A stretch of 64,000 nt of DNA, taken from Dirofilaria immitis (lineage: Eukaryota > Nematoda > Chromadorea > Rhabditida > Onchocercidae). The notes under the pieces were generated by a model. The model searched no databases, was not told the origin of the DNA, and saw only the letters and a list, made by a program, of their open reading frames with translations. The position numbers were made by a program, and so were the translations under genes. How positions within the stretch are numbered: position 1 is the stretch's first letter; each line of letters starts with the position of its first letter. Where the stretch lies: NCBI GenBank assembly GCA_024305405.1, contig JAKNDB010000076.1, positions 372,001 through 436,000 of the forward strand, read 5' to 3'. Shown piece after piece: positions 1-12,265 of this stretch.

Positions 1-1086
1 AAAAAAGCAGCTAGCAATAGGTTTAACGAAATTTTGGGGTTTGAAGAATGATAGGAAAAAGGAAAAGACAGGTGACGCGCCTTCCATGAATTTGACTAAA
101 TTTATTCCTATTAGATAGCTACATTTTTCATCCTTTCCCTTCTCTCTCACTCCAGTTCTCTCTTTATCTTTCATTCAGTTCTTTTTACAAATTGCTGCAG
201 AAAAGGATGGAAATAAAATAATTAATTTTCCGCAACATTTCCCAATCCTTTTCTGCCATATTTTCACTCAAATATTCGACTATAAATTTTTATTGGCAAC
301 CAATATTAGAACGAATGAAATTAATGTTACCATTCTGAAATATTCTTTCTTATCATTTTTTCCTACTTTCTCTCCTATAAATTTTAGGGAATTCAAAAAG
401 ACAATCTCTATCAGTTGAAATGAATGATCCGAAGAGGATGATAACTGAATCAAAATGCTAAAAGTTTTCCAAAGAAAAATTCTTCCTTTTCCTAGTCTTA
501 TGTTTGCTTAACTGATATTAACAATAAATTTTATAATTGTTATAATTTTATCCCCAGCATCGATACTATCACATTACCACTTTATTAACATTTGGGCGAA
601 TATTAAAATAATGTAGCGTTATGTCGATCAAAACCGCCAAAGGTTCTTAATTTTACCAAATTCCACATTATTTTTATAATCAATAAAAATACATCAACTG
701 TTTATGCATACCTTTACCCGTTTTCTTCATTAAATTTTATTAATTTGCATACATATTTATTTAGTCTTTCTGATTCAAATCTTATATCAACAATCCCAGC
801 ATTAACCATTTTAATGGATGATAGATTGGTTATATTAATAATTTTTATCTGAATTCAATTTATCAATCATTTATTCGGAACTATGCAGCGCACATATCCA
901 TTAAACAAATAGTATATATATATATATGATTTTGTTAAATCAAAATTTATGCTATTTTAAATGGCAATTTAAAAATCGCAGTTTGCAATTTTGAAGATTT
1001 CATCATTTAAAAATTTTAAAAACATTAAATTAACTTTGAAAATTGCCGGAAGCTATTTATCATTCTATTAAGAAGCAATATCTTAC
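1..1086. other. left-edge AT-rich stretch, no supported exon
   Basis: AT-rich sequence downstream (minus strand) of the polyglutamine exon. A consensus-like minus-strand donor (GTAAGA) lies at its right border, so this is probably an intron of that gene, with the next exon outside the window. There is a short TA run near 910-926. I see no reading frame with plausible splice sites on either strand. Confidence 0.5.
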
Positions 1087-1237
1087 CTAGCTGGGTTCTG
1101 ATACATCATTTTATTGGCTGCTTCAGAAATTGCAACAGTCGTGGTATTTTGATGGGATTGCGGCAGTGGTGTACGATGCTGCTGCTGCTGCTGCTGCTTG
1201 TTGTTGCTGATAATGATGTTGCTGCGATTGTTGTTGC

Positions 1238-1283
<46 letters not shown>

Positions 1284-1284
1284 G

Positions 1285-1316
<32 letters not shown>

Positions 1317-2822
1317 GATGATGACCTTGTATCTGTTGTGAGATGAACCGAGTAGTATCTGCCACAGGGCTATCAATCGGAGTACTGCAAAATTACGTCC
1401 TTTTGATCTTCATGATGATGTTAGTAACAAAGACAGATTAAAAGTACAATTGTAAAATTAGTTTCGAATTAAAAAACACGTGCATGAACCTTCAAAAGTT
1501 AAATTAAAAAAACAACTTAAGTTTGTCAATCAGTGAACCTTCATATTCCTTAAAAGAAATTTTTTTGAACTTCATTTTAATAAACATACTAAAAACACTT
1601 GAACTGAAAAAATGAATACGAGTGCTTAGTATTTACTTAGTGGACGAGTTTTTTAAAGTTACAAAAAAAGCTCTTTGTGAAGAATGTGAGAAATCGTTAA
1701 TAAAAATGTGAAAAGTCATTAATTAATATAATAAGAAAGTCTTCAATTTTTTTCTAACTAATCGTGCTACTTATTGTATTACACCAATCATTTCATGCTA
1801 TACTTACAAATTCCTCCTACAGTTCTATACTGGTACTAACATACACTATCGTAAAAAAAATTTTTTCCTCTTATGGATAGACAATTAAGAAACCTTGAAA
1901 ATTCAAAAGCGCATGTCGAATTATTTTCCACTGCTATTATTAGAATTACTGTTTTTTTGTAAAACTGAGAAAAAAAGTCCATTTGGATTTTTTTATTTTT
2001 CATCCCTTAAAGAATACGTCTACAAAAAATTTCTATTCATATCGGAATAATTACGTCTTTAGTAAAATTACAACATTTCCTGACCACAATATTTTTAAAA
2101 CTTTTACTTCGTTTTCTTCTGCTCGTCCTCTTCAATTTAATATTCTAAATTAACCTCTAGCTGCAATAATCTGCGTTTACTGATTTCAATAATTTTCTCC
2201 TCGTTAGCTTTTTAAAATAATATATCTACTAAAACATTTTAAAATCAACTTTATATTAGGACACAATCCAAGCATATCATCAATCATACGCAATTGCTAT
2301 CACATGAGAGAAAGAATAATTTTTGAAATGACTGGCAACAATTTCGTGAAGTTACTCAAAATCCTAAGTTTTTATAAATAAATTTCTCTTAATTACTACA
2401 ATCATTTTCAATCTATTATTCGGGTACTTTTCAATTTATGAGATCAAATTAGATTTTATTATCTAAGTATGATAAGCTTGTTTATGCTGCAACATGTTCA
2501 TATGCATGCCTCTTTTGGTAATTCTAACATTTCTATCCTTGTGACTGCTTATTTCCTGTCCTGACCTGCTAGCTTTACATTTTTCTATCATCATTTTGAA
2601 AGTAATCAAGAAAAAGTAATAAAGATATAAAACTAGGAAAATTAAACGATTCCATATAAAAGGTACGACTGTAATACATTTAACAACGTCCAACAATACA
2701 AAAATTTGTAAACAGTTTATAAAAGTAAAGTAAAAGAAAAGATCACCTGTTCTCGTCCAAAAATCGTACAATATCAAAATCACCAGTATAATCGCTCAGT
2801 GGATCGCTAAACGCCGTATCCT
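1087..2822 (-). CDS. Gln/His-repeat protein, two internal exons (gene incomplete)
   Basis: Two minus-strand exons. The upstream one, 2822-2747, has acceptor TTTGCAG and donor GTGATC and encodes an acidic stretch including SDYTGDFDIVRFLDEN. The second, 1384-1087, has acceptor TTTTGCAG and donor GTAAGA. The junction codon AG|T (Ser) keeps phase and leads into TPIDSPVADTTRF, then about 13 His and about 17 Gln. The His/Gln frame then enters an Ala run and stops at 1120-1122, whereas the neighbouring frame gives six Gln followed by HRTPLPQSHQNTTTVAISEA and reaches the donor. One surplus base where the CAA and CAG runs meet would connect the two halves and give correct phase at the donor. Composition suggests a nuclear or regulatory protein, but I recognise no domain and assign no function. 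The true 5' and 3' ends are not seen. Confidence 0.6.
1176..1323. repeat. compound trinucleotide repeat (CTG/GTT/GAT)
   Basis: About 150 bases of near-continuous triplets, read on the plus strand as CTG, then GTT, then GAT units. On the minus strand they encode the Gln, Gln and His tracts of the exon above. All three frames on either strand give homopolymeric peptides, so ORF calls here are unreliable without splice and phase evidence. The tract is probably length-polymorphic. Confidence 0.9.
1385..2746 (-). other. intron between the two polyQ-gene exons
   Basis: AT-rich sequence bounded by the donor GTGATC at 2746 and the acceptor TTTTGCAG ending at 1385. No further exon is needed to keep phase. 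I see nothing else in it. Confidence 0.55.
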
Positions 2823-5253
2823 CTGCAAAGAAAAAGAAAACAGTTGATAATAAGTATCGATATAGCGAGAATAAAAATGTTACAACATTCTCCACACTTA
2901 GATTTACAATTTCTAAGAGTAACTGATATCAACCACCAATATATCACATTTGAAACGACCATTCATCACAGTGTGTTTTACGAAAATAATCTGATTACAA
3001 GCCGGAAAAAGTTAGTTAATTATTGAATTTTCTAAGGATAATTTTGATATCAATGATCCTGTTTAATCTATTCCACTTTTAAGAAAAACTTTAAAGAGAA
3101 AGAAAGAAACAGATCAGTGATCTCATTTTATTAAATTTTACGTCTTTCGAAATTATTTCTATTTTTCTCTAGTTGAACTTTATCCTTACTCACAGGTACC
3201 ATTCTTATAAATATAAAATGTACTTGTTAGATTTTAGAAAATAGTAGAAATTATTTCTTTTATTTCCTCCATCACTTCATCAATTTAAAAAATATATTTG
3301 TTTCAAAAATTTTTTTTATGGCAATTTTTTAAGTAATTCATTATGTGGCACATTTTTATAAGTAATTCATTTTCATAACTAGAGGAAACATTGCTATCAG
3401 GAAAGAAAACATGACGCTGTAACATGTATTGAATGTATATTACACATTTATTTTTTTCAAGCTTTTTCAAATAGGTTAGCAAAAAATTGATATCAGTAGA
3501 AAGATTCGCAATTTTTAAAAATAAGGAATAAATAATAACTATAATAAAATTACAAAAAAAATTAAATAATGAATAATTTGTCAATACATAAGCAAATTTT
3601 TTAGCTGAAATTATGAAAGATGATGAGAACTTAGAACTTATCCTTACATATCTTTAATCACTTCCTCTTCTTTTTCAAATCTCACCTAGTTTTAGCCTTT
3701 TATCTAAAAAAAAATTAAAATATAACAAGAAAATGGAGGAGCATGGGAAGAAAAAAAGCAAGGGAGGGAGAGAAAAACAACGGATTAGTATTTGAAAAAA
3801 CAAGACAAAAACTCTGCTTCCTATCCTCAAGTGTGACGTTTCAGTGCCAGGCAGTAACAACTTTAAAAACTTCAAAAAAAGGAAATCTTTTTTCTATCTA
3901 TTTGGTCGGCTTTGAAACTAATGCAAATATGGAGTGAACTTTGTTTTTTCATTTTTTCATCTAATATATATTTCATATATGCATCTCATATACAGTTATA
4001 TGCATGCATGCATAACGCCATTAACATATATATGCATATATATATATATAAATATAACTAAGATATTAATAAAAAAATCGTAATGCTATGCTATTCCTGA
4101 TAACAAACCTACTATACCATAGTAAATCCTGAAGAAGCAAAAAAAAATTCTAATTTTTCTTTTTTTTGAACCTCTTTATTTATGACCAAAAGACTTTTAA
4201 TATTCCGAACAATCATTGCCATGGCTCGTTGTCATACTTCACGGACGTTTCATCCTCTTCTGCTTCTAATTCTTCGAATTTTCACATTTACAAAATACTT
4301 ATTTCTTCTCTTTCCTTTTTAAATATACTTATACTTATAAATATACTTATCAATCATATCAACTTTACAATCCATTTCCTCTTCTTATCGCTTCTTTTTA
4401 TAAATACATGATTTTATATATGGATGAAAATAAAATTACAATATGGATGCAACTCATGTCTCATGCTTCTTTTACCAACGCACAGGAAAAAATACGATAT
4501 AATTTCGGTAATTAACCTATAGTATGTTAGTTAATCGATATTATATGAATCTGAAATGCCTAGAAGTGTATTCATTTAACGTTTCAATCAAATCAACAGT
4601 AAAAATACTTATCCTTTACAATTTATTTCTGAAATCATAAATCTTTGATACGTAACTTAGGTTAAAATATCTATGGTTTCACATAGACAATCCGCACAAA
4701 ATATTAAATTTGAATTTTAATTTTGCCATTTTTCAACTTCAAAAGCAATTATATGTAAATGGCACTAAGAGATGTGTAAAATCGAAGTGCTGCAATTAAT
4801 TTATCTTGAAAATTATAACATAACGTATGCTTAACGTTCGACAGTTTTTCATCGAATTGCCAAATATGATTGTATCCTTCTCTTCATGCTTTGTTTATCT
4901 CGAAAAAATTAATAATTTTCTCTTTCTTAACTAATCATCATTCTGCTAATTAATCTTATTCTCTACCAAATTCATAATTGATCCATTTTCGTTTAAATCT
5001 GCTTTTAAGCAGAGATAAATATAAAATCTCTCGGAAAAATAAAAATTCTAGCAATAATTTGCATAATACATTCATGCACCTTCCTATCCGTAATAATTCT
5101 CAATGACTGATTGATTTATACCAATCTTCGGTTTTGCATAAAATCAATTTCTATTTTACTTTTCCTTATATATCTAAACTGGACGAAACATTTCAAAACA
5201 AATTGACTTCGTGATTCTTCAAGGCAATCCTTCTTCACCTAACCAAGATTTAC
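2823..5253. other. AT-rich stretch with a TATA/CATG-rich segment
   Basis: This lies upstream (minus strand) of the acidic exon and is probably intronic. At 3964-4058 there is a TATATATG/GCATGCATGC-rich alternating purine-pyrimidine segment. Several short ORFs occur (near 3303-3584 and 3675-3875), but they are low-complexity and lack consistent splice sites, so I do not call them. Confidence 0.4.
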
Positions 5254-5350
5254 AAAAAAATCATCGAAAATATAGAATGATTCGGTCAGGACTGTGATGG
5301 TCACTGAACAAACTGGGTCATCATTCCTCCATATACACACGGGTTTACGA
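5254..5350 (-). CDS. possible internal exon upstream of the polyQ exons
   Basis: A 97-base minus-strand segment with acceptor AATTAG and donor GTAAAT, open in one frame for 32 codons, including VCIWRNDDPVCSVTITVLTE. The exon ends in phase 0, which could join the 2822-2747 exon only if that exon starts at the alternative acceptor CAGAG|GAT. No domain is recognised. The call rests on splice sites plus protein-like composition, and a chance open stretch is quite possible. Confidence 0.22.
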
Positions 5351-6587
5351 CTAATTTATTCAAATTATCTTTCTATTAATGCTCATTTAAAAAAAAAAAA
5401 AACCTCTTTTTGATAAAAATTACAAGAAGTTACGAATTTTTCGTCCAAACTGAGATCATATCATTATTGATCTAAATACCGATGCATCAAATGACCGATA
5501 ATTTGAAAGATCTATAGGTGAAAAGAGGTAGAAAAGAAAGAAAAGGTCTCTGAAGAAATAGGATAACATAGGAATACTGGTCGTACTCATCCTATATTTT
5601 CGGAAAATTCTACATTTTACGACCATGATTTCAGAAATCGATAATCAGAAGACAACAAAAAATTGCGAATGCTCTCAATCACTGACTCTATCCATTACAT
5701 TTAATACTAATGCGAATCGTTTTTTGCTAATTTCCGGATATATCACAATAATTCCAAAGCAACCATTACCAAATTGATATTTCCTGCATTTCCGATTATA
5801 TTAAACCAATTATCAATGGAAAAACTAATTGAGCCGATCAAGACTTTAGTTAAACTATGCACATAATTTAAAATTGGATATTTATTTTCTATTTATCCCT
5901 ATTTCATTTCTCACTGATAAAACAGATAATAATCTATTTCACTTATATAACATTTCACTTATATAACATCTAACTGTCATGATTAAAAGCTGAATGACCA
6001 ATAAAACAATATAAGGCGATGAAAATGATCATAAGGAAGTTAGCTAGAAAAAGAAAAAAAAATTGCACGATAAAAAAATTGATAAATCACTACTTCGTCC
6101 TTTCCCTTCATTTCATCTGTTCATCCAATCCATCATATTAATTAAGGAAAAAAAGTAGAAAATTACTCTTCTTTTTCTTTCATTCATCCATCTCTCCATG
6201 AGATATCTGATTTCTTGATAAATAAGACCGTTAGCTATTTCTCAAGTCAATCGATAATTCACATGATCAATTAATCAATTAATCAATCAACTGTCCACCT
6301 TTTGAATAAACTGTTCGCCTTTAGCCATACAGTTGTCGTTGCTGCTATTGTCGTTGTTGTCGCTCTTACAATTGTTAGTTTTGTAGTAGTAATAATCGTT
6401 TGTTATTATTATCACTATAAGCAATATTTCATGAAAAGTAATAGAACAACACTGAATGACGACATTGAGAGGTTAGATTTATAATTCGATTAATGAGATT
6501 AATTTAAGAAGTTTTTCAATTTTGTTATTGTAATGACAGCTGTAGCAACAATAGTGATAATTTGATCGTAGTCAGTTCACGAGAATG

Positions 6588-6795
6588 TCGATAGATTGAT
6601 GATGATGTAATGATGATGATAAATGATGGTTGGTAGTAAGAACAAAAGCAGGATGCTAGTGCTTGGACAGATTAGCCTGAAATGTGGATAATGTCGTTTA
6701 AAGTAGCATCAATAACAATTATTGATAATGATGATTAGTGCTGATCGATTGATGAACAACGATAATGATGATGATAATGATAACGACAATAGCGA
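6588..6795. repeat. imperfect GAT/TGA-rich repeat
   Basis: A cluster of GATGAT and GATAATGAT units interrupted by unique sequence. It is diffuse rather than a clean microsatellite. Confidence 0.6.
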
Positions 6796-7280
6796 TTATG
6801 ACCGTAAATGATAACAGATTTCTTATTGATTTCCCCTTTTTCATCTCTTGCTGCTTTTTCCACTCTCTTTTTGTCTCCAAACGTTAATATTTTGTTGTTA
6901 CCTGCAGCAGTAGTAATTCAAGAATTGCTAATTTGAATATTTAATTAAACAGATTATTAACCTTAGACTTCTTGATATACCACAAATTAGAATGAAAATC
7001 CCTTTTTTTTCTAACACTATAATAGAGAAGCGCAACAATCTTCTCTTCTCTCCTCTTCTCAATAACAATTATATCTTCGAGAACTAATCCACAAAAAAAA
7101 AAAAAAAAAAAACCACACACTTCAATATAACAATTTAGCAAATCCGTACTTCTTTGGGATAAAATAACTTTAGTATGAAATTTTGTTAATATCTTGGTAA
7201 TTTCACCATAAGGACTGATATTCTCCAAAATTTTCCAAAGTTGAATTAGTTTTTCCGATGCGCTTATGTAGTACCTATAA

Positions 7281-7404
7281 TTAGTAGTAGTAATGATACT
7301 AGCAGTAGTAGTAGTGGTAGTAGTAGTAATAGTAGTAGCAGCGGTAGTGGTAGTAGTAGTAGTAGCAGTTAGTAGTACTAGCAGTAGCAGTAGTAGTAGT
7401 AGTA
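7281..7404. repeat. (AGT/GTA)n trinucleotide repeat
   Basis: About 125 bases dominated by AGTAGT units with GGT and AGC interruptions. Stops occur in two plus-strand frames (TAG, TAA), so it is not a plausible coding tract there. Confidence 0.9.
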
Positions 7405-7472
7405 TTTATTACTACTAACCTAAAAATAAATACCTAAAACGAATTTCATTTTAGATACATCGTTGTATATTT

Positions 7473-7481
7473 CTATGTATG

Positions 7482-7515
<34 letters not shown>

Positions 7516-7591
7516 GGTGTGTATGTGTATGTAAATGTGTGTATAAATGTAAATGTATGATTTGTGTGTGTGTGTGTATGTGTGCGTGTGT
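7473..7591. repeat. (TATG)/(GT)n microsatellite
   Basis: TATG units pass into GT dinucleotides with GGGTGT and GTAAAT interruptions. Confidence 0.9.
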
Positions 7592-7833
7592 TTATCTGCC
7601 AGTCTGTTCGTTCATATTTGCCAAACTGTTCATCTACTCGAAGAGGATAGATGAATGATCAACGGTGATTGTTGGTGCTAAGTGGGTTTATAGGAGGGAG
7701 AGGTTTCGTGCTGGTATAGTTCAAAATGTCGTCGAGAAAAGTCGATTTTGCTATTTCATTCCATTTAACCACTATCACCATCGACCACATCGTCATCATC
7801 ATCATCATCCTCTTCCTCCTTCTCTTCCATCTT

Positions 7834-7906
7834 TTAACTAATGCTATAATTTAGAGGTCTCGTCCCTTTTGCGCCCGTACCAGCCTGTGATCCCGTCGCC
7901 AGTGCC
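7834..7906 (-). CDS. possible terminal exon, small-residue-rich C-terminus
   Basis: A minus-strand segment with acceptor ATTTGTAG followed by one base and 23 codons ending in TAA. It encodes a Gly/Ala/Thr/Ser-rich tail including TGAKGTRPLNYSIS. The stretch is clearly more GC-rich than its surroundings. A GAT-repeat and TC-rich sequence follow, as expected of a 3' UTR. The upstream exons were not found, and no family is recognised. If real, it belongs to a gene separate from the polyQ gene, lying between this point and about 12 kb. Confidence 0.33.
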
Positions 7907-10900
7907 CTACAAATAATAATAATGCGTATACATCGTACACTTCTCGACCAACACACACACATATATATATATATGTATATCCACATTATACATATATATA
8001 TATCTACACTATACTCACATTCGCACAAACACACATACATGCACATACTATATATATACTTTGCCACCTTACTAATTTGTTTGAGTACATACAATGCATG
8101 TTAATAAGTCCTTATTCTTTCAATTCTTCAGTTCCATAATCAAAAGTCCATTCATCTTGGCCAATTTTCAAAATTTCCGACTAGTATCGACTATTCATTT
8201 TGTCATTTTGCGGTATGTAGATAAATCAAGGAACGAGGAAAAGTGATCGATTGGCAAACAGATCAATAAATAATAAAATTTCCATCAAAACAGTTTCTCT
8301 CTTATAGAGAATTATGAAACACGTGACGGGGGGAATAAGCGCAAAGTCAGACATAATATTAAATTTTCGAGAAAATTCAAAAAATTGATCACTGATTGAT
8401 GAAGTGAAATGCCACTGGAAACCCTACGTAGGCTATTAATAAATTTGGAAAAAAAGGAAATCGTTAGCAGTTACTGAATTTATTATGAAAGTTCTGTTGG
8501 TTTTTTCCTTCTTAATTTTCCTTTAATCAAAAAAATAGCTGAAATAAAATTTTAAAAAAATGATTGAAATGACAGTTAATGAAGAAATCAAAATTTTTAG
8601 TTATATACAAATGAAAATATAGTTACTTTCCCATTCGTACCATGCTTTATCTTAAATCCAATCATTCTGAGATGTTGATATTCAACCCAAAAAATAGAAC
8701 ACCGCTTACAATTTTGTTATTTTGAATATTCGAATTGTGCTTAATTGAAAAATGTTTCATCTTTCCCTATTCTTTCTATGACCTCTCCATAATTTGATGA
8801 TCCGAATATTATGACTGCTCCACGTATTCAAATTCCCATAATTTCGATAATCAGAATATCAGGAATGATCCAAATACTCAAGTTAATCAGAAAATTATTT
8901 CTAACTATTCAAAATCATCCCGATATCAAACATAACAACCTATTTAGTGCGAATTTATCTCTGCCATTCATATGTGGCGTATTTTTATGTCATTTTCCTA
9001 AATTAAGATCCCATATTTGAAAAACAAAACATAACACTTTATAATGATCCTACTTAGTCAGTTAGTTAATCTATTTGATTTAATCATTTCCTTCTTCTAT
9101 ACTAATACTATAGATTTTCTATCAAATGAATTTTTCGCTGCAAATTTAAAAACTGAACAAACAAATTAAAAAAGTGGAAACTTTCAAACACTTCTAATAG
9201 AGAGAGAAGAGAAAATGTACAGGAACGGTCGATTTGCACAGCTGACCTCAATTTTAAAAAAGAAAAAGAAAAAGAGTGAGTGCTCAACAGAATAAAACGC
9301 GAGCAAGAAGCGCAATAACTAATTTATTTTAAATCTTACAACATTGAAGGTCATTTTTGCTCAAAAATCAAGAAAATTTGTTGTCGAACAAAATGATTTA
9401 CCATATCTATTTCATTACTTTCCGGATGCAGTTGGAACATTATAATGTACCGTATGCATCAAATAATCATTTGTCGCAAAAGATTACCAACGACATCAGT
9501 GAAAAAATTCGACACACTTTTTAATCGTTTCATGTCTACATCACGTTAAATGTGATATGTTTGATGTGAAAAATAAAACATATGATGATGTAACCCAATA
9601 ATTCCATTTTTCACATAAGAATTTGTAGGCCTTATATTTTGATAATTTGTCGTCATATAAAAAATTACATGATTCAAATAACATTGGCATGTTTTTTTTT
9701 AAAGATAAAATATATTTCCAGAAGCTTAAAATGGAGATAACATTCTCAGTTGCTCGCTAGCTTAGCTTAACTAAAACTTGGAAAGTGTGAATCAATCACC
9801 ATTCAATTATACAGGAAAGTTTGAATCGTAACTTCCAAGAAGCAATAACCAAGCTATTATCAAGATTACTACTAAATAAAACACTATATAATTTGTCATG
9901 TTGAAAGCGATGATATAAGGTTCGAGAATAAGATAATCCAGGATAAGACAAGAATGTTACTAAAAACTTGGGAAATCTTCATCCCCAAAAAAATTTGCAT
10001 AAAACAAAAAGTAAAATTCAGACCTTCAAAGCAACCGCCATCGATATCTCTGAACATTGAGTCATCCATCGTCGACCATCATTTGTTTTCTACGCAATGC
10101 TACAATAAAAAAATAAAATTAGCTATGAAACTGTCATTAATAATTAAATATTCTGCAAATTATCTGGAAGGACGAATGAATAAAGGAAAAAACAATGCAG
10201 CAAGGAACCAATCAATTTTTTGTTAAATCATTTTAGATAAGCTGAAACTGCTAAAATAAAATAATTTGATCTTCACTTTAACAATATCAGAGCGAAAAGT
10301 TTTAAGGCTAAATTAAATTTTGTTTTTAAAAAATTGATAAAAGGGATACATATCCAGTAAGATCGTGCTGTATACCTTATCCCTTCCGAAAAATAGCAGT
10401 TAAATTATTTGAAAATTATTGGAATGAGTTATTCTAACTTATTAAACAAATTCTATTGATACGAGCATACGGAAAGGCGGGAATGCTTTTTATTTCAGAC
10501 CACTGAAATGTGCATGCATTATAATTTACCAATATTTAAAATTATTCTTAATTTAGAACTTTGTCAGCTAAGTGAAATATTTTTCCTGAATTAAAACAAT
10601 ATTCTTTCCTATAATCTATTCAAATATTTCAAAAGTTTTGTAAATGAATGAATTACACATGAATAAATTATAAAATAATTCATAAGAGAAAATCTGAACA
10701 GGACAAATATGATGTGATATTATTATGTATTATTTTGATAATCGATTATTCTTAAAAACGAACTATTAATCATTATTATCTTGACATTTCATCAACTATC
10801 TCAAAACACTTTATTCCCTAAAATTCGTGATATAATTTTTGCTTTTTTCAAACATTAACTTCTGTTGTTTCCATTTCGACTTTCAAAGTACTTCAAATAT

Positions 10901-12265
10901 AATTATCGGATAAATTTTTCTAATCTACTTATTAGAAATTTACCTTTTATTAAATTCCCATATTATCGTACTAATTTTTTCTTTCCTAATTTTCAAAACA
11001 TTCTTTCGAATAGAATCAATTTTCCAACTCTATTCTAAAGTTCTTGCTTTCGATTTGAATTTTCTACTACATAAAATTTAATTTAGGAGAAAAACCGAAT
11101 ACTGCACAAAAATAAACTATCAATAATGAAAGAAATTAACGAATGCACTATAAAGAAAGGATGATATGCTGCAACTATTGTGTTACAAAAGAAAAATGTG
11201 GCTTTTCCTAATGTAAAGCACACACCAAAGAATAAGTATGAAATGGTATCCTGACAAACATCGCTAACACGTCACGTAACCTCACGCTTAAATACGACCT
11301 GAAATAATGAGAAGAAAAAACGTAACACGCAACAAATATTACGCGTCGCGTATGGTGTTTGATGAATGGGGCTACCATGCAAATCAAAATCTCACGATGC
11401 TTGAGATATTTTGACGTTATTACTCTATTTTGCCTATCAGCGGGAATGGCATTTGTCATTCTGTTTTTTCTACGTGTTAATTTGATTATTTCTTTTACAT
11501 ATCAAAAATGATACTCACTATTTATTTCAATTTATTGAAAAGTATACAGATTGATTTGATTACTTATTTTGCATATTAACTTGATTATTTCTTTTATTTA
11601 TCGGAAATGACATACATGGATATGATTTATAAATGATTGGAAGCATTTTATTTTTGTATTTTCAAAGAAATAGAAAAAACGAAACAAATTGTGAATTTGA
11701 GCAATCGAAAGATTCAATGTTATACAGTCTTAACATTTAACTTTTGCAAAATTTCAATATGAAACAAACTCAATGAGAAATTCATTACACTCAACGATCA
11801 TAACTATTCCTTCTGATGCATCGATTGAATAAATAGATTTTGAACATTTGTCGTAATAATAGCGTATATTTTGAAATTGTTAAATATTTCTCTAAATTAG
11901 CTTGAGATTTCCAAAAATTTAAATTTCAAAATATCTAGTTTTTCATAATATCAGAACTGTGAAATACCTTATCCTCATCTCACTTTTTGCAAATAAGCAT
12001 ATCTCATTTTTCATAATCTTATCACATATCCTAAACGAGTTGATTGTGCCGTTTGGAATTTCATTCATCATCATGTTCAACGCATATTTTGACTTTATCA
12101 GTTAAAAATATTTGATAAATATATTTTTGAAATTAAAATCAATCTTCTAATTAATTATTTTCTGAATTGTTTCTTAAATCTTGCATAAAAATCAAATATA
12201 TTGTTAATTATTCGATATAAAAATGTAAATTATAAGCTTAATTTAGGCACTTTTACTTTAGCGTC
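7907..12265. other. mostly unassigned AT-rich stretch
   Basis: Holds a TATATA/CACACA-rich segment at 7955-8057 and a GC-richer ACGT-motif island at 11208-11459 (see findings). Weak coding-like stretches occur around 9954-10226 on both strands. I found no set of exons that keeps phase. Anything here would be an unrecognised short-exon gene. Confidence 0.45.

Larger units (their letters stand above)
5351..7833. other. microsatellite-dense noncoding stretch
   Basis: No supported gene. From about 6320 the sequence is rich in GTT/GTC and GAT triplets. A run of 20 A lies at 7093-7112. Short tandem copies of CACTTATATAACATTT occur near 5938-5970. The open stretch at 6302-6484 is hydrophobic because of GTT/GTC repeats and starts with TTG; see the rejected list. 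Confidence 0.6.

Noticed and set aside
1083..1376. Minus-strand ORF rich in poly-Ile/poly-Asn, and the plus-strand poly-Val/Asp ORF at 1149-1346
   Set aside because: These are other frames of the trinucleotide tract. Splice phase from the 2822-2747 exon selects the His/Gln frame for the 5' half; only the 3' end of the first ORF may be real.
6302..6484. Small single-pass membrane protein
   Set aside because: TTG start, and the hydrophobic run comes entirely from GTT/GTC repeats; no splice or start context.
7922..8104. Tyr/Ile/His-rich ORF
   Set aside because: Translation of a TATA/CACA microsatellite segment.
9954..10226. 90-codon plus-strand ORF
   Set aside because: Lys/Ser/Ile-rich with no family resemblance, and the minus strand has an equally plausible short exon (GRRWMTQCSEISMAVALK); cannot choose.
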